A stretch of DNA of 64,000 nt from Priestia megaterium NBRC 15308 = ATCC 14581 (GCF_000832985.1 NZ_CP009920.1:4272501-4336500); one strand, 5' to 3'. Numbered from the stretch's first letter, positions 18,117 through 27,170 are shown. The notes: generated by a model not told the origin, from the sequence alone. Numbers and translations are program-made.

Positions 18117-19517
18117 ATGAACCACGAGCGATTCTATATCACAGATGAAACAGTCATTGAACATATTGTTTCTACACAAAAGCAGTATTTCTATGCGCAA
18201 AAGACAAAGAGTATCAGCAGCCGCATTCAAGCGCTGAATAAGCTAAGAGACGCAGTCAAACAAAACGAGCAGAGAATTATGGATGCTTTAAAACAAGATT
18301 TAAATAAATCTGAAGTAGAGGCTTACACGTCGGAAATTGGGATTTTACTAGAGGAGATTCGATTTACGCTTAAGCATTTAGCAAAATGGATGAAGCCTAA
18401 AAAAGTAAAAACTGCTTTAACACATGTGGGCTCTAAAGGGAAAATTGTTCCTGAACCGTATGGAGTCGCGTTAATTATTGCTCCGTGGAACTATCCGTTT
18501 CAATTAGCACTGTCTCCTTTAGTAGGAGCGATTGCTGCTGGAAACACGGCGATTATAAAACCTTCTGAATTAACGCCTAGCGTATCTCGCGTTATACAAG
18601 AATTACTGGCTGAAGCTTTTGACCCAGCATTTGTGACGGTGATTGAAGGCGCTGTAGAAACGACAAGCCTGCTTTTAAAACAGGCGCTTGATTATATTTT
18701 CTTTACGGGAAGTGTAAATGTAGGGAAAATTATTATGCAAGAAGCAGGGAAGCAGCTTATTCCAGTCACGCTTGAGCTAGGCGGAAAAAGTCCGTGCATT
18801 GTACATGAAGACGCAAACCTAGATCTTGCAGCGAAGCGAATTATGTTTGGTAAAGGGATGAATGCAGGCCAAACGTGCGTTGCTCCTGATTATTTGCTCG
18901 TGCATAAAAAAGTGAAAGCGCAGCTTGTAGAGAAACTTCGCGAAGCAATTTCTCAATTTTACGGTAGTAATCCACTTGAAAGCAACCGCTACGGCCGTAT
19001 TGTCAGTGAGCGTCATTTTACTCGGCTAGTTGAGTTTTTAAAAGACGGAAATGCTATAGTTGGAGGCGGGTACAATAAAAACACGCTAACAATAGAACCT
19101 ACGGTGTTAAGTGAAGTAAGCTGGACATCAGATGTTATGCAAGAAGAAATCTTTGGGCCTATTCTTCCTATGATTGAATATGAAACACTAGACGAAGTCA
19201 TTCATAAAGTTCAAGAAAAAGCTAAGCCGTTAGCTCTTTACTTATTTACAGAAAGTGAAGATGTGCAAAACGTGATAACGGAGCGCCTTTCATTTGGAGG
19301 AGGCTGTATAAACGATACGCTTATGCATATCGCTACGCCATATTTGCCGTTTGGCGGAGTGGGAGAAAGCGGCACGGGTCAATATCATGGAAAAGACAGC
19401 TTTCAGACATTCACTCATTTTAAAAGCATGCTGTCTCAAACAACCAAGTTTGATTTGTCATTCCGCTATCCTTCGGAAAAACAAAGCTTGAAAATGATCA
19501 AAAAATTATTGAAATAA
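18117..19517 (+). CDS. Aldehyde dehydrogenase (class 3/YwdH-like)
   Basis: NAD(P)-dependent aldehyde dehydrogenase of 466 residues. Landmarks are APWNYPFQLALSPLVGAIAAGN, FTGSVNVGKI, the catalytic-base region LELGGKSP, and the nucleophile Cys in NAGQTCVAPDY. The C-terminus is hydrophobic and basic, which in class 3 enzymes can mediate membrane association and fatty-aldehyde use. I chose the ATG at 18117, nine bases after AGGGAG; an in-frame ATG at 18108 is too close to it. Together with the SDR it could oxidise an alcohol through an aldehyde to an acid. Confidence 0.9.
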   Translation: MNHERFYITDETVIEHIVSTQKQYFYAQKTKSISSRIQALNKLRDAVKQNEQRIMDALKQDLNKSEVEAYTSEIGILLEEIRFTLKHLAKWMKPKKVKTALTHVGSKGKIVPEPYGVALIIAPWNYPFQLALSPLVGAIAAGNTAIIKPSELTPSVSRVIQELLAEAFDPAFVTVIEGAVETTSLLLKQALDYIFFTGSVNVGKIIMQEAGKQLIPVTLELGGKSPCIVHEDANLDLAAKRIMFGKGMNAGQTCVAPDYLLVHKKVKAQLVEKLREAISQFYGSNPLESNRYGRIVSERHFTRLVEFLKDGNAIVGGGYNKNTLTIEPTVLSEVSWTSDVMQEEIFGPILPMIEYETLDEVIHKVQEKAKPLALYLFTESEDVQNVITERLSFGGGCINDTLMHIATPYLPFGGVGESGTGQYHGKDSFQTFTHFKSMLSQTTKFDLSFRYPSEKQSLKMIKKLLK

Positions 19518-19520
19518 AAG

Positions 19521-19545
19521 AGCCTCCTGATAGGAGGCTTTTTCG
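19521..19545. terminator. Terminator between ALDH and tenA
   Basis: Stem AGCCTCCT/AGGAGGCT, 3-base loop, T6 downstream and an A-rich flank upstream, so it may serve both converging genes. Confidence 0.85.
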
Positions 19546-20235
19546 TTATTTTGAAAGTAAAAGCTGAGAAAGCGGCCATTTTTCTTGGGTATATGCCATT
19601 TCCCAAAATAAATACTCCAGTTCACAGCTTTTGATGAAGTGATCTTTCATACGGTTACGTTCTTCTTCAGTCGCTTGTTCGGCGAGTTCATCAAGCTTGT
19701 TACAAAACCATTGTGTTGTGCCATTCATTTCTTCATTATTATAAAACTGAATCCATTCATAAAAAGGATGAGAAGGAGATGGATTTACTTGTTCTGTAAT
19801 GCGCTGGCCAATTTCAACGTACGTCCATGGACATGGAAGAAGCACTGCAATGATTTCTGCTAAGCTGCCTGTATGCGCAACACTTGTCATATGGTTAATG
19901 TAGTGGCTGGCCGTCGGTGAAAGCGTCTCAGTGTGAAGGTCTTCATAACGTACGCCTGCTACTTCACAAAAATTATTGTGAGGGTGTACTTCACTATGTA
20001 ATACCGTAGAAATGCCGGCATTAAAGGCTTCCATTTCGGTACGCGTGCGGCATTTTGTTAAAGCAGCGCCGTAAATGCGAACAAATGCTGTTAAGTATTC
20101 GTAATCTTGAGAAACGTAGTGAATAAGCGCTTCTTTTGGCACGTTTCCTTCAGCAATTCCTTTAATAAAAGGATGGTTAAAAATGGCTTCGTAAATATAG
20201 TTTGCTTCTTGTCTTAATTGAGATGAAAATGACAT
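19546..20235 (-). CDS. tenA: Aminopyrimidine aminohydrolase (thiaminase II) TenA
   Basis: TenA of 229 residues, salvaging degraded thiamin by hydrolysing aminopyrimidine derivatives to HMP. C135 in LLPCPWTY coincides in number with the nucleophile of B. subtilis TenA, and D44 lies in the YVSQDYEYL motif. The ATG at 20235 follows GGAGGA; a TTG one codon upstream is rejected. It is transcribed behind a TPP riboswitch and terminator on the same strand, so expression rises when thiamin pyrophosphate is low. Here it stands alone, whereas in B. subtilis it heads the tenAI-thiOSGFD operon. Confidence 0.95.
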   Translation of the reverse strand: MSFSSQLRQEANYIYEAIFNHPFIKGIAEGNVPKEALIHYVSQDYEYLTAFVRIYGAALTKCRTRTEMEAFNAGISTVLHSEVHPHNNFCEVAGVRYEDLHTETLSPTASHYINHMTSVAHTGSLAEIIAVLLPCPWTYVEIGQRITEQVNPSPSHPFYEWIQFYNNEEMNGTTQWFCNKLDELAEQATEEERNRMKDHFIKSCELEYLFWEMAYTQEKWPLSQLLLSK

Positions 20236-20286
20236 CAAAATCCTCCTTTAATATGAGGAAGTCACAAACAAGCACATAAAGGAAAT

Positions 20287-20314
20287 AAAAAACACTCCGT
20301 TTATAAACGGAGTG
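20287..20314 (-). terminator. Riboswitch-controlled terminator before tenA
   Basis: On the minus strand, CACTCCGT/ACGGAGTG with a TTATAA loop is followed by T6. It lies between the TPP aptamer and tenA, the expected place for the attenuator. Confidence 0.85.
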
Positions 20315-20337
20315 GCAAAGGACAGTAAAAAACTGAA

Positions 20338-20430
20338 CATTGCCACTTTCCTACGCTGGTATGAGCCAGATCAGGTTCAAAGGGATCAAGAAAACTTGTC
20401 TCAGCCGGTGGCACCCCTAGTGGACTTCCT
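20338..20430 (-). ncRNA. TPP riboswitch controlling tenA
   Basis: The minus strand carries the TPP aptamer signature in order: AGGGGTGCC, GGCTGAGA, CCCTTTGAACCTGATCTGG, and ATACCAGCGTAGGAAAGTGG. These form the pyrimidine-sensing CUGAGA bulge and the pyrophosphate-binding arm. The terminator about 25 bases downstream indicates transcriptional attenuation by thiamin pyrophosphate. Confidence 0.96.
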
Positions 20431-20654
20431 ATTAATCTACGTTTAACTTACCATATATTCTGAAAAATAGAAAGCGTTATGGGGAATTGTGTGCTAATAA
20501 CTTTTCTTTCTTAAAGAGGAAATTTCTTAAAGCTATTTTTAATCATTTTTGGTTAAAAATGCATATTTTTAGGGGAGAAGAGGTATTAATGAAGGGAAGA
20601 GCCGTTTTCGTCTCCGAAACACTCCCATATAAATAGAAGAAAGGAGAGAACAAA

Positions 20655-21401
20655 ATGGCGAAATTTCGTTTGTATGCTGTATTAAATACAGTAGGCTTGG
20701 CTATTACACTACTTGTGAATTATTTAGCAAATGCCATTCCAATAGGAGGCAAAACAACGGGAGAAGCTTCTGCGCAAGTTCCTACGTTGTTTACACCAGC
20801 GGGTTATGCCTTTGCTATCTGGGGCGTTATTTATTTATTATTAACCATTTGGGTTATACGCCAATTTTTTGCAAGAGAAGATCAAAAGGAAATATATGCA
20901 CGTATCGGCATTTGGTTTTTTCTAAACTGTTTGTTAAATAGTGCGTGGATCTTTATTTTCCAAAACGATTACTATAAGTTATCTCTTTTAGTTATGCTCT
21001 TTATTCTAGGCACATTAATGATTGTGTATTCCACTATTCAGCATTCTCGAATGACGACATGGTTTATGCGTCTGCCGATTTCGCTTTATCTTGGATGGAT
21101 TTCTGTTGCGACTATTGTCAATGTGTTTGTCGTATTTCAAGCAAATGGAATACAGCACTTGATTGGCTTAAACGAGTTAACATGGACGATTATTATGCTG
21201 CTGGTAGGAGCTGTGCTGGGCATTATGTTTACATTAAAAAACCGAGACGCTGTTTATCCGCTTGTTTTTATTTGGGCTTATATTGCCATTGCAGTGAAGC
21301 AAAGTGGAAATCAGCCAATTGTCATTACTGTCATCATTTTAGTTGTTTTATTAGCAATTGCCATTATTGTGGGATTGATTAAACGCTATAGACGTTTTTA
21401 A
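20655..21401 (+). CDS. TspO/MBR-related tryptophan-rich membrane protein
   Basis: Membrane protein of 248 residues with about seven hydrophobic segments. The N-terminal half matches the TspO-like pattern FTPAGYAFAIWGVIYLLL and NCLLNSAWIFIF, but the protein is about 90 residues longer than typical TspO (around 155), as in the group annotated tryptophan-rich sensory protein. A porphyrin or stress link is known only for true TspO. AAAGGAGAG precedes the ATG. The upstream gap (about 20431-20654) shows no clear promoter. Confidence 0.75.
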   Translation: MAKFRLYAVLNTVGLAITLLVNYLANAIPIGGKTTGEASAQVPTLFTPAGYAFAIWGVIYLLLTIWVIRQFFAREDQKEIYARIGIWFFLNCLLNSAWIFIFQNDYYKLSLLVMLFILGTLMIVYSTIQHSRMTTWFMRLPISLYLGWISVATIVNVFVVFQANGIQHLIGLNELTWTIIMLLVGAVLGIMFTLKNRDAVYPLVFIWAYIAIAVKQSGNQPIVITVIILVVLLAIAIIVGLIKRYRRF

Positions 21402-21405
21402 AAAG

Positions 21406-21436
21406 AAGCTCTAGCTTTTGTAAGCTAGAGCTTTTT
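21406..21436. terminator. Shared terminator between the TspO-like gene and the 37-aa gene
   Basis: A 12-bp perfect stem AAGCTCTAGCTT/AAGCTAGAGCTT with T5. The stop codon of the minus-strand 37-aa gene lies in its right arm. Confidence 0.9.
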
Positions 21437-21538
21437 ATGATGCTCTTTTGATTGTAAAAAAGCAGCTGTAAAAGCAATTAAGCTAATTAAAATACCAAAA
21501 GGAACAACAATTGGTACGAATGATAAAATAAATGTCAT
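21425..21538 (-). CDS. Small single-TM membrane protein (37 aa)
   Basis: Short frame below usual ORF cut-offs. On the minus strand GGAGGT lies seven bases before the ATG at 21538. The product has one long hydrophobic helix (MTFILSFVPIVVPFGILI, continuing to about residue 28) and a basic tail QSKEHHKKL. The stop codon lies inside the convergent terminator, so the gene uses that hairpin. No family recognised; such peptides often regulate membrane complexes, but that is not shown here. Confidence 0.65.
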   Translation of the reverse strand: MTFILSFVPIVVPFGILISLIAFTAAFLQSKEHHKKL

Positions 21539-21703
21539 AAGTGTAACCTCCATGTTGCATCGGTGCATAATGAAAAATTCAACTTTTTTAAATTGAAGTT
21601 CCGCTACTATAGTATGCTAGGCTTTATGTTTGGAGCCTATATGTTTAGAAATAAACGAAAAAGGCAAAATACGTTACATATAGGTTATATAGGAGGAGTT
21701 AAA

Positions 21704-21886
21704 ATGGAAACATATTTAGTTGCTTACACAGATAAAGATGATATGGAATATAAACAAGTGACATGCGAGAGCTATGAAGATGCAGAGCGTACGGTTCTTC
21801 GTTTAGAGAGAGAAGGGCATATGCATATTGAAGAAATATCAAATCAAGAAGCCTATCGCGGAGACGAATCATCGTACAGAGAATGA
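21704..21886 (+). CDS. Small hypothetical protein (60 aa)
   Basis: Soluble, strongly charged protein of 60 residues (METYLVAYTDKDDMEYKQVT ... SYEDAERTVLRLEREGH). The ATG at 21704 follows AGGAGGAG, a near-perfect ribosome binding site. The longer in-frame extension from 21563 has none and reads as low-quality sequence. A strong terminator follows. I do not recognise the family. Confidence 0.7.
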   Translation: METYLVAYTDKDDMEYKQVTCESYEDAERTVLRLEREGHMHIEEISNQEAYRGDESSYRE

Positions 21887-21910
21887 TTTTTGAATAGAAA
21901 CATCAAACTT

Positions 21911-21942
21911 AAAATGAAGAAGCAGCTGCTTCTTCATTTTTT
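21911..21942 (+). terminator. Terminator of the 60-aa gene
   Basis: Perfect palindrome with 15-base arms (AAAATGAAGAAGCAG and its complement) ending in T6. Confidence 0.9.
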
Positions 21943-22062
21943 CTATTCTATATAGATATCGTTTTATAGAAAAAAGTAAAACGGGAATGATTTTCTTCTG
22001 CATTTATGGTACAGTACTAATCAGGTGAGTTTTGAGTTTAGAAGAGGAGAGAGTAACATTAT

Positions 22063-23397
22063 ATGAGTAAAGGAAATCAGTGGTCTTCACGCCTCGGTTT
22101 TATTTTAGCATCTGCTGGGGCAGCAATTGGTCTAGGAGCGATATGGAAGTTTCCATACGTAACGGGAACCAGTGGCGGTGGAGCGTTTTTTGCGTTGTTT
22201 ATTTTATTTACGATTTTTATTGGATTGCCGCTTCTGTTGGCAGAATTTATCATTGGAAGACATACGGGGAAAGAAGCGATTAGTGCTTATAAGGCAATTG
22301 CTCCAAAATCCGCTTGGGTATGGATTGGCAGGCTGGGAGTACTAAGCTGTGTCATTTTGCTTTCCTTTTACAGCGTCGTTGGCGGCTGGGTGATTTTATA
22401 TACGATTATGAGCGTAACCGGTATGCTAAGCGGAAAAGAGTACGGCCCGTTGTTCAATGCCGTCATTAGCCAACCTTATGTAGTATTAGGTGCACAGGCG
22501 CTGTTTTTATTAATTACAGTGTTTGTTATTTCAAAAGGCGTACAAAAAGGAATAGAGCGTGCTAATAAATACATGATGCCGCTGTTATTTATCTGTTTTA
22601 TCATTATCGTGGTGCGTTCTTTAACATTAGACGGAGCAATGGACGGAGTAAAGTTCTTTTTGAAACCGGATTTTTCAGCCATTACAGGGGCATCTGTTCT
22701 CTATGCGCTCGGTCAGTCGTTTTTCTCGCTTTGCGTGGGATTATCCTGCATGGTGACATATAGCTCTTATTTAGGGAAAAAAGTAAGCTTGACACGTTCA
22801 GCTGGTACTATTGCTCTTTTGAACTTGTTTGTTTCGCTGCTGGCGGGCTTGGCTATTTTTCCAGCCGTTTTTTCATTTGGATTAAAGCCAACTGAAGGAC
22901 CTGGACTTTTGTTTGTGGTCTTGCCAACAGTATTTGAGAAAATGCCGTTTGGTACCGTCTTTTTAGCACTGTTTTTAATTTTATTTCTATTTGCTACGCT
23001 TACGTCTGCTTTTTCACTGCTGGAAATTATCGTAGCTGCTTTAACCAAAGACGATCAGACAAAACGAACTCGCTACGCTTCTTTATCAGGGATTATTGTG
23101 TTTGTGGTAGGTATCCCATCAGCGCTTTCGTTTGGTGTACTAAAACATGTCTCACTTTTTGGCAGAAGTATATTTGACGTAGCTGACTTTTTTGTGAGCA
23201 ACTTAATGCTGCCTCTGGGAAGTTTAGCCATTGCGATTTTTGTGACATTTAAAATGAAAAAAGAAGCCGTGTATGAAGAGTTTATTTCAGGAAGTACAAA
23301 AGGCGCTAAATTATTCAACGCATGGTTCTTTCTAGTTAAATACGTATTGCCTATTATTATTATAGCTGTTCTATTAAGCTTACTTGTTGCATATTAA
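22063..23397 (+). CDS. Sodium-dependent transporter (NSS/SNF family)
   Basis: Integral membrane protein of 444 residues with about 11 TM segments, neurotransmitter:sodium symporter family (LeuT fold), similar to B. subtilis YocR/YhdH. The N-terminus WSSRLGFILASAGAAIGLGAIWKFPYVTGTSGGGAFF is the conserved TM1 sodium and substrate site. The single-gene unit sits between terminators. The substrate is probably an amino acid. GAGGAGAGAG precedes the ATG. Confidence 0.93.
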   Translation: MSKGNQWSSRLGFILASAGAAIGLGAIWKFPYVTGTSGGGAFFALFILFTIFIGLPLLLAEFIIGRHTGKEAISAYKAIAPKSAWVWIGRLGVLSCVILLSFYSVVGGWVILYTIMSVTGMLSGKEYGPLFNAVISQPYVVLGAQALFLLITVFVISKGVQKGIERANKYMMPLLFICFIIIVVRSLTLDGAMDGVKFFLKPDFSAITGASVLYALGQSFFSLCVGLSCMVTYSSYLGKKVSLTRSAGTIALLNLFVSLLAGLAIFPAVFSFGLKPTEGPGLLFVVLPTVFEKMPFGTVFLALFLILFLFATLTSAFSLLEIIVAALTKDDQTKRTRYASLSGIIVFVVGIPSALSFGVLKHVSLFGRSIFDVADFFVSNLMLPLGSLAIAIFVTFKMKKEAVYEEFISGSTKGAKLFNAWFFLVKYVLPIIIIAVLLSLLVAY

Positions 23398-23427
23398 AAA
23401 AAGCACTCATCTGAGTGCTTTTTTTGT
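23396..23427. terminator. Bidirectional terminator
   Basis: Stem AAAAAAAGCACTCA/TGAGTGCTTTTTTT lies between the transporter and the convergent cell-wall hydrolase gene. Confidence 0.92.
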
Positions 23428-24003
23428 TTATTTTGCAAAAACGTGATTTCCGATTGTAATCGTAACCTGTTTTTGACGAAGCCATTGGTCACTTGTTTTA
23501 TCTGGATTAAAGAAGAATAACGAACCTTTTCCTTGGCCTCTAAAAGCTAGTGCTTCATTCACAGCTTTTTTTGCTTCAGCATCCGCTGCTTTATTGATTT
23601 CACCGTTTTGTACGGGTGTAAACTGTCTACCTTGATAAATCACATCATGAATAGAATTTGGGAAAGAATCGCTATCCACGCGGTTTAAGACAACTGTTGC
23701 TACAGCCACTTTGCCAGCGTAAGGTTCGCCTTTTGCTTCAGCTTGTACAAGGCGAGCTAACAATTCTTTATCACTTTCGCTAATAGAGTTAGGGATTGTT
23801 AGTGTTTCATTTGCATTAATAGAGTCGGTAGATTTGTGATTCGCTTCTTTTAACTGTTCAACCGTAACTCCGTATTCAGCGCCAATCTTGTAAAGAGTCT
23901 CTCCAGCTTTTACGCGATGGGTTGTTTCAGCGGCATTTGCCACGTGACTCATGCCGAACATAGGAACTGCTAGTGCTCCAATAATTACTAGTTTCTTAAA
24001 CAT
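23428..24003 (-). CDS. Secreted cell-wall hydrolase, LysM + SleB/CwlJ domain
   Basis: Protein of 191 residues: a Sec signal peptide (1-26, cleavage near ANA-AE), a LysM domain (about 29-73, HRVKAGETLYKIGAEYGVTVEQL), then a hydrolase_2 domain (about 80-191) with ARLVQAEAKGEPYAGKVAVATVVLNR including the catalytic Glu. SleB/CwlJ-type enzymes are lytic transglycosylases acting on spore cortex. This LysM-bearing, YkvT-like form may instead act on the vegetative wall. ATG at 24003 follows AGGAGGT; a longer frame to 24069 is rejected because it hides the signal peptide. Confidence 0.9.
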   Translation of the reverse strand: MFKKLVIIGALAVPMFGMSHVANAAETTHRVKAGETLYKIGAEYGVTVEQLKEANHKSTDSINANETLTIPNSISESDKELLARLVQAEAKGEPYAGKVAVATVVLNRVDSDSFPNSIHDVIYQGRQFTPVQNGEINKAADAEAKKAVNEALAFRGQGKGSLFFFNPDKTSDQWLRQKQVTITIGNHVFAK

Positions 24004-24159
24004 AAAGTAAGTACCTCCTGAAATCCTTTTGAACGCCCCTTTTATCACGGATCGGTGCGTGCTGTGCACCGAACTTTATATGTACGTTTCAAAGATTAAC
24101 AGGTGTCAATACATCTTGTCACTGCTTAAAACATACCAATCTAGGAAGAAATTATAATA

Positions 24160-24241
24160 GTTAACAGATAATTTGAAAAATACGTTGACTGATAATAAAG
24201 GAGTGAATTATAATGAACGAGTAAATAGTTAACCGTTTAAC
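24160..24241 (+). promoter_or_regulatory. Promoter and LacI-type operator upstream of the lacI-like gene
   Basis: TTGACT (24185-24190), 18-bp spacer and a perfect TATAAT (24209-24214) form a strong sigma-A promoter. GTTAACCGTTTAAC (24228-24241) lies at the expected transcription start and recurs almost exactly at 25296. A weaker match, GTTAACAGATAATT, starts at 24160. A LacI-family repressor is encoded directly downstream, so this is most likely its own operator. Confidence 0.75.
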
Positions 24242-24253
24242 TGGAGAGATTTT

Positions 24254-25285
24254 ATGGGAGAAAAGATAACGATTCGTGATGTAGCGAAGCATGCAGGAGT
24301 GTCTGCAGCTTCAGTATCTTACGTCTTAAACGGAATTAACAAAGTATCCGATGAAACAAAAGAGCGAATTTTAACAGCGGTAAAAGAATTAAACTACGAA
24401 CCAAATTTAACCGCCGTTAGTCTTTCGAAACAAAAGTCAAATATGATTGGCGTTATGTTCCCGCTTACCGATGATTCACTTTCTACTATATTTAAAGATA
24501 ACCATTATTACAGTGAAATGATTAGTGGAATTGAATATGTAATCCGTAAGCATGGTTATGATCTAGTCATATCTGGAGCGAGTAGCCCGGCTGATTGCCT
24601 AAAATGGATTCGAACGAGAAATATTGATGGTCTTCTGTTTTTAGGAGCCTTCCCGCATCGATTGTATGAGAAAATGAAAGCGTTATCGAATCCGATTGTG
24701 CTAGTAGATACATATGAAAGGTACGAACGTGATTATCATCATATTTCTGTAGACGATGAGTATGGAGGATATCTAGCTACAACCCATTTAGTGAATTTGG
24801 GGCACAAAGAAATTGCCTTTGTTGCTCATCACCTCGTCAATAGTCCAGTAGATAAAAAGAGGTATATAGGCTACGAGAAAGCATTAAAAGAAGCGGGCAT
24901 TACACCATCAAAGACGTTTGTTTTTGAAGTGAACGAAAGTTCGTTTGATAACGGTTACAATTTAGGGAACAAGCTGCTGAAAGATCACAAGGATATTCGG
25001 GCGGTTTTTGCATCCTCTGATACGCTGGCGCTTGGAATTATGAAAGCACTGCAAGAAAAGGGGAAAAAAATTCCGCAGGACTACTCAATCGTAGGGTTTG
25101 ATGACATAACGTTTAGTAGCTATGCATCTCCCAGTCTAACAACCATTCGTCAAGATGTATTTAACAAAGGAGTCGTCGCCGCGACGTCGGTTATTCAAGC
25201 AATTGAACACCGTTTCAGCACGCTGCAGCATGTGAAATTATCGGTTGAACTTATTATTCGAGATTCAACTGCTAAGCGCGGGTGA
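24254..25285 (+). CDS. LacI-family transcriptional regulator
   Basis: Repressor of 343 residues. The HTH and hinge occupy 1-60 (TIRDVAKHAGVSAASVSYVLNG ... LNYEPNLTAVSLS), and a periplasmic-binding-protein-like sensor domain follows (IGVMFPLTDDS ... FASSDTLALGIMKALQEKG ... YSIVGFDDITFSSYASPSLTTIRQD). It heads a cluster of ThuA, two Gfo/Idh oxidoreductases and a TIM-barrel epimerase, with matching operators ahead of itself and of thuA. The inducer is probably a sugar or keto-sugar from that pathway. GGAGAG precedes the ATG. Confidence 0.92.
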   Translation: MGEKITIRDVAKHAGVSAASVSYVLNGINKVSDETKERILTAVKELNYEPNLTAVSLSKQKSNMIGVMFPLTDDSLSTIFKDNHYYSEMISGIEYVIRKHGYDLVISGASSPADCLKWIRTRNIDGLLFLGAFPHRLYEKMKALSNPIVLVDTYERYERDYHHISVDDEYGGYLATTHLVNLGHKEIAFVAHHLVNSPVDKKRYIGYEKALKEAGITPSKTFVFEVNESSFDNGYNLGNKLLKDHKDIRAVFASSDTLALGIMKALQEKGKKIPQDYSIVGFDDITFSSYASPSLTTIRQDVFNKGVVAATSVIQAIEHRFSTLQHVKLSVELIIRDSTAKRG

Positions 25286-25295
25286 ACCGCAGTAA

Positions 25296-25309
25296 GTTAA
25301 CCGATTAAC
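25296..25309 (+). promoter_or_regulatory. Second LacI-type operator, upstream of thuA-like gene
   Basis: GTTAACCGATTAAC differs by one base from the operator at 24228-24241. It lies between the regulator and the catabolic genes, ahead of TATAAA at 25324. This supports control of the downstream operon by the adjacent LacI protein. Confidence 0.72.
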
Positions 25310-25374
25310 CAAAGTTTAGCCTTTATAAAAAAAGGGGATATAAGTTAGCATTCACAAAAAAAGGGGATATGAAA

Positions 25375-26100
25375 ATGATTAATGTTACAGTATGGAATGA
25401 AAATCGTCATGAACAGAAAAATCCGGTTGTAAGAGAAATTTACCCTGAAGGCATTCACGGTGCCATCGCTTCTTTTTTAGAAGAAGGAGGGTTTCGTACA
25501 CACACCGCAACATTAGACGAAGTAGAACACGGGTTGACTGAAGAAGTATTAAATCAAACGGATGTTTTAGTATGGTGGGGTCATTTAGCACATGACGAAG
25601 TGAAAGATGACATCGTTGAGAAAGTAAAGCAGCGCGTGCTAGACGGTATGGGGCTTATTGTCTTACACTCAGGTCACTTTTCTAAAATTTTTAAAACGTT
25701 AATGGGCACAAGCTGCGACTTAAAATGGCGTGAAGCGGATGAAAAAGAGCGCTTGTGGGTAGTAGAACCGAGCCATCCGATTGTGGAAGGTATTGGTGAA
25801 TTTATCGAGCTTGAGCGCGAAGAAATGTATGGAGAGCACTTTGATATTCCAGCACCTGATGAACTAATTTTCACGAGCTGGTTTGAAGGCGGAGAAATTT
25901 TCAGAAGCGGCTGCACGTACAAACGCGGAAACGGAAAAGTATTTTATTTCAGACCTGGACATGAAACATATCCAACATACCATAACAAAGACATTCAGCG
26001 TGTCATTATGAATGCTATTAAATGGGCGAAGCCAGCGGAGAGAAAACGTCCTGTTTACGGCAATGCGCAACCGCTTGAATCAATCGCTGTTAAAAACTAA
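25375..26100 (+). CDS. ThuA-domain protein (trehalose-utilisation family)
   Basis: Cytosolic protein of 241 residues with the ThuA fold, related to class I glutamine amidotransferases. Features are [57 protein letters not shown] and a C-terminal [16 protein letters not shown]. ThuA proteins act with ThuB-type Gfo/Idh dehydrogenases on 3-keto-disaccharides. I start at the ATG at 25375, nine bases after AAAGGGG; the ATG at 25369 is too close. AAAAAAGGGGATAT occurs twice upstream (25328 and 25357), a local direct repeat. Confidence 0.85.
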   Translation: MINVTVWNENRHEQKNPVVREIYPEGIHGAIASFLEEGGFRTHTATLDEVEHGLTEEVLNQTDVLVWWGHLAHDEVKDDIVEKVKQRVLDGMGLIVLHSGHFSKIFKTLMGTSCDLKWREADEKERLWVVEPSHPIVEGIGEFIELEREEMYGEHFDIPAPDELIFTSWFEGGEIFRSGCTYKRGNGKVFYFRPGHETYPTYHNKDIQRVIMNAIKWAKPAERKRPVYGNAQPLESIAVKN

Positions 26101-26132
26101 TTAATAATGCTTAAGCAAAGGGGATAGGAAAG

Positions 26133-27158
26133 ATGGCAAAAGTAAAAATTGGCGTTATTGGGTGCGGAAGCATTGCGCAACACCGTCACTTACCAGAATA
26201 TAAGATGAATGAACAAGTAGAATTAGTAGCCGTTTGCGATATAAACACAGAACGTGCAAACAGCGTAGCACAGCAGTACGGTTTAAAAGCTTACACAAAC
26301 TACGAAGAACTTTTAGCAAGCGGTACAGTGGAAGCAGTGAGCGTATGTACGCCCAATTATCTTCATGCGCCTATTTCGGTTGCAGCGTTAAACAGCGGAG
26401 TTCATGTCCTGTGTGAAAAGCCGATGGCAACATCAGAAGAAGAAGCAAAAGCAATGATTGAAGCAGCAAAAACAAACGGTAAAAAACTAATGATCGGACA
26501 TAATCAGCGCTTTGTAGCTTCTCATCAAAAAGCTCGTGAACTTATTGAAAAAGGGGAAATCGGTAAAATTTACAGTTTCCGTACGGCTTTTGGCCACGGT
26601 GGTCCTGAAGGTTGGAGCGTGGACGGAAAAGACAGCTGGTTCTTCAAAAAAGACGAAGCGTTTATTGGGGCTATGGGGGATTTAGGCGTTCACAAAACTG
26701 ATATGCTCCGCTACATATTGAATGAAGAAATTGTAGAAGTCGGTGCATTTGTAGAAAGCAATGCAAAAGACTTTGCAAATGTAGATGACAATGCTGTGTG
26801 CGTATTAAAAACGGAAAGCGGGATTATCGGGACGCTTGCGGCAAGCTGGGCTTACAATGGAAAAGAAGATAACTCCACGATCGTTTACGGAGAGAAAGGG
26901 ATTCTTCGTTTGGAGGACGATCCGACGTATTCATTAGTTGCACAATATGCAACGGGTGAAGTGGTGAACTATGAATTAGGAAAAATCCAGTCGAACGATG
27001 AAGGCGGACAAAGTAATTCTCACGTCATTGAACAATTTGTAGATGCAGTGGCGGAAGATAAAGAATCTCCTGTTCCTGGTGAAGAAGGATTAAAATCACT
27101 TGCTGTTATTTTAGCAGCTTTAAAATCAAGTCAAACGAAACAAATTACGCGCGTGTAA
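26133..27158 (+). CDS. Gfo/Idh/MocA-family oxidoreductase (first)
   Basis: NAD(P)-dependent sugar oxidoreductase of 341 residues. The Rossmann motif is KIGVIGCGSIAQHRHLPEY, the catalytic motif is LCEKPMATSEEEA with the EKP lysine, and GDLGVHKTDMLRYIL carries the second active-site His. It is most like ThuB/YjhC-type dehydrogenases oxidising a sugar hydroxyl, often at C3. It lies 32 bases after thuA and 12 before a second Gfo/Idh gene, all probably one transcript. Confidence 0.9.
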   Translation: MAKVKIGVIGCGSIAQHRHLPEYKMNEQVELVAVCDINTERANSVAQQYGLKAYTNYEELLASGTVEAVSVCTPNYLHAPISVAALNSGVHVLCEKPMATSEEEAKAMIEAAKTNGKKLMIGHNQRFVASHQKARELIEKGEIGKIYSFRTAFGHGGPEGWSVDGKDSWFFKKDEAFIGAMGDLGVHKTDMLRYILNEEIVEVGAFVESNAKDFANVDDNAVCVLKTESGIIGTLAASWAYNGKEDNSTIVYGEKGILRLEDDPTYSLVAQYATGEVVNYELGKIQSNDEGGQSNSHVIEQFVDAVAEDKESPVPGEEGLKSLAVILAALKSSQTKQITRV

Positions 27159-27170
27159 GAGGTGAAAAAC

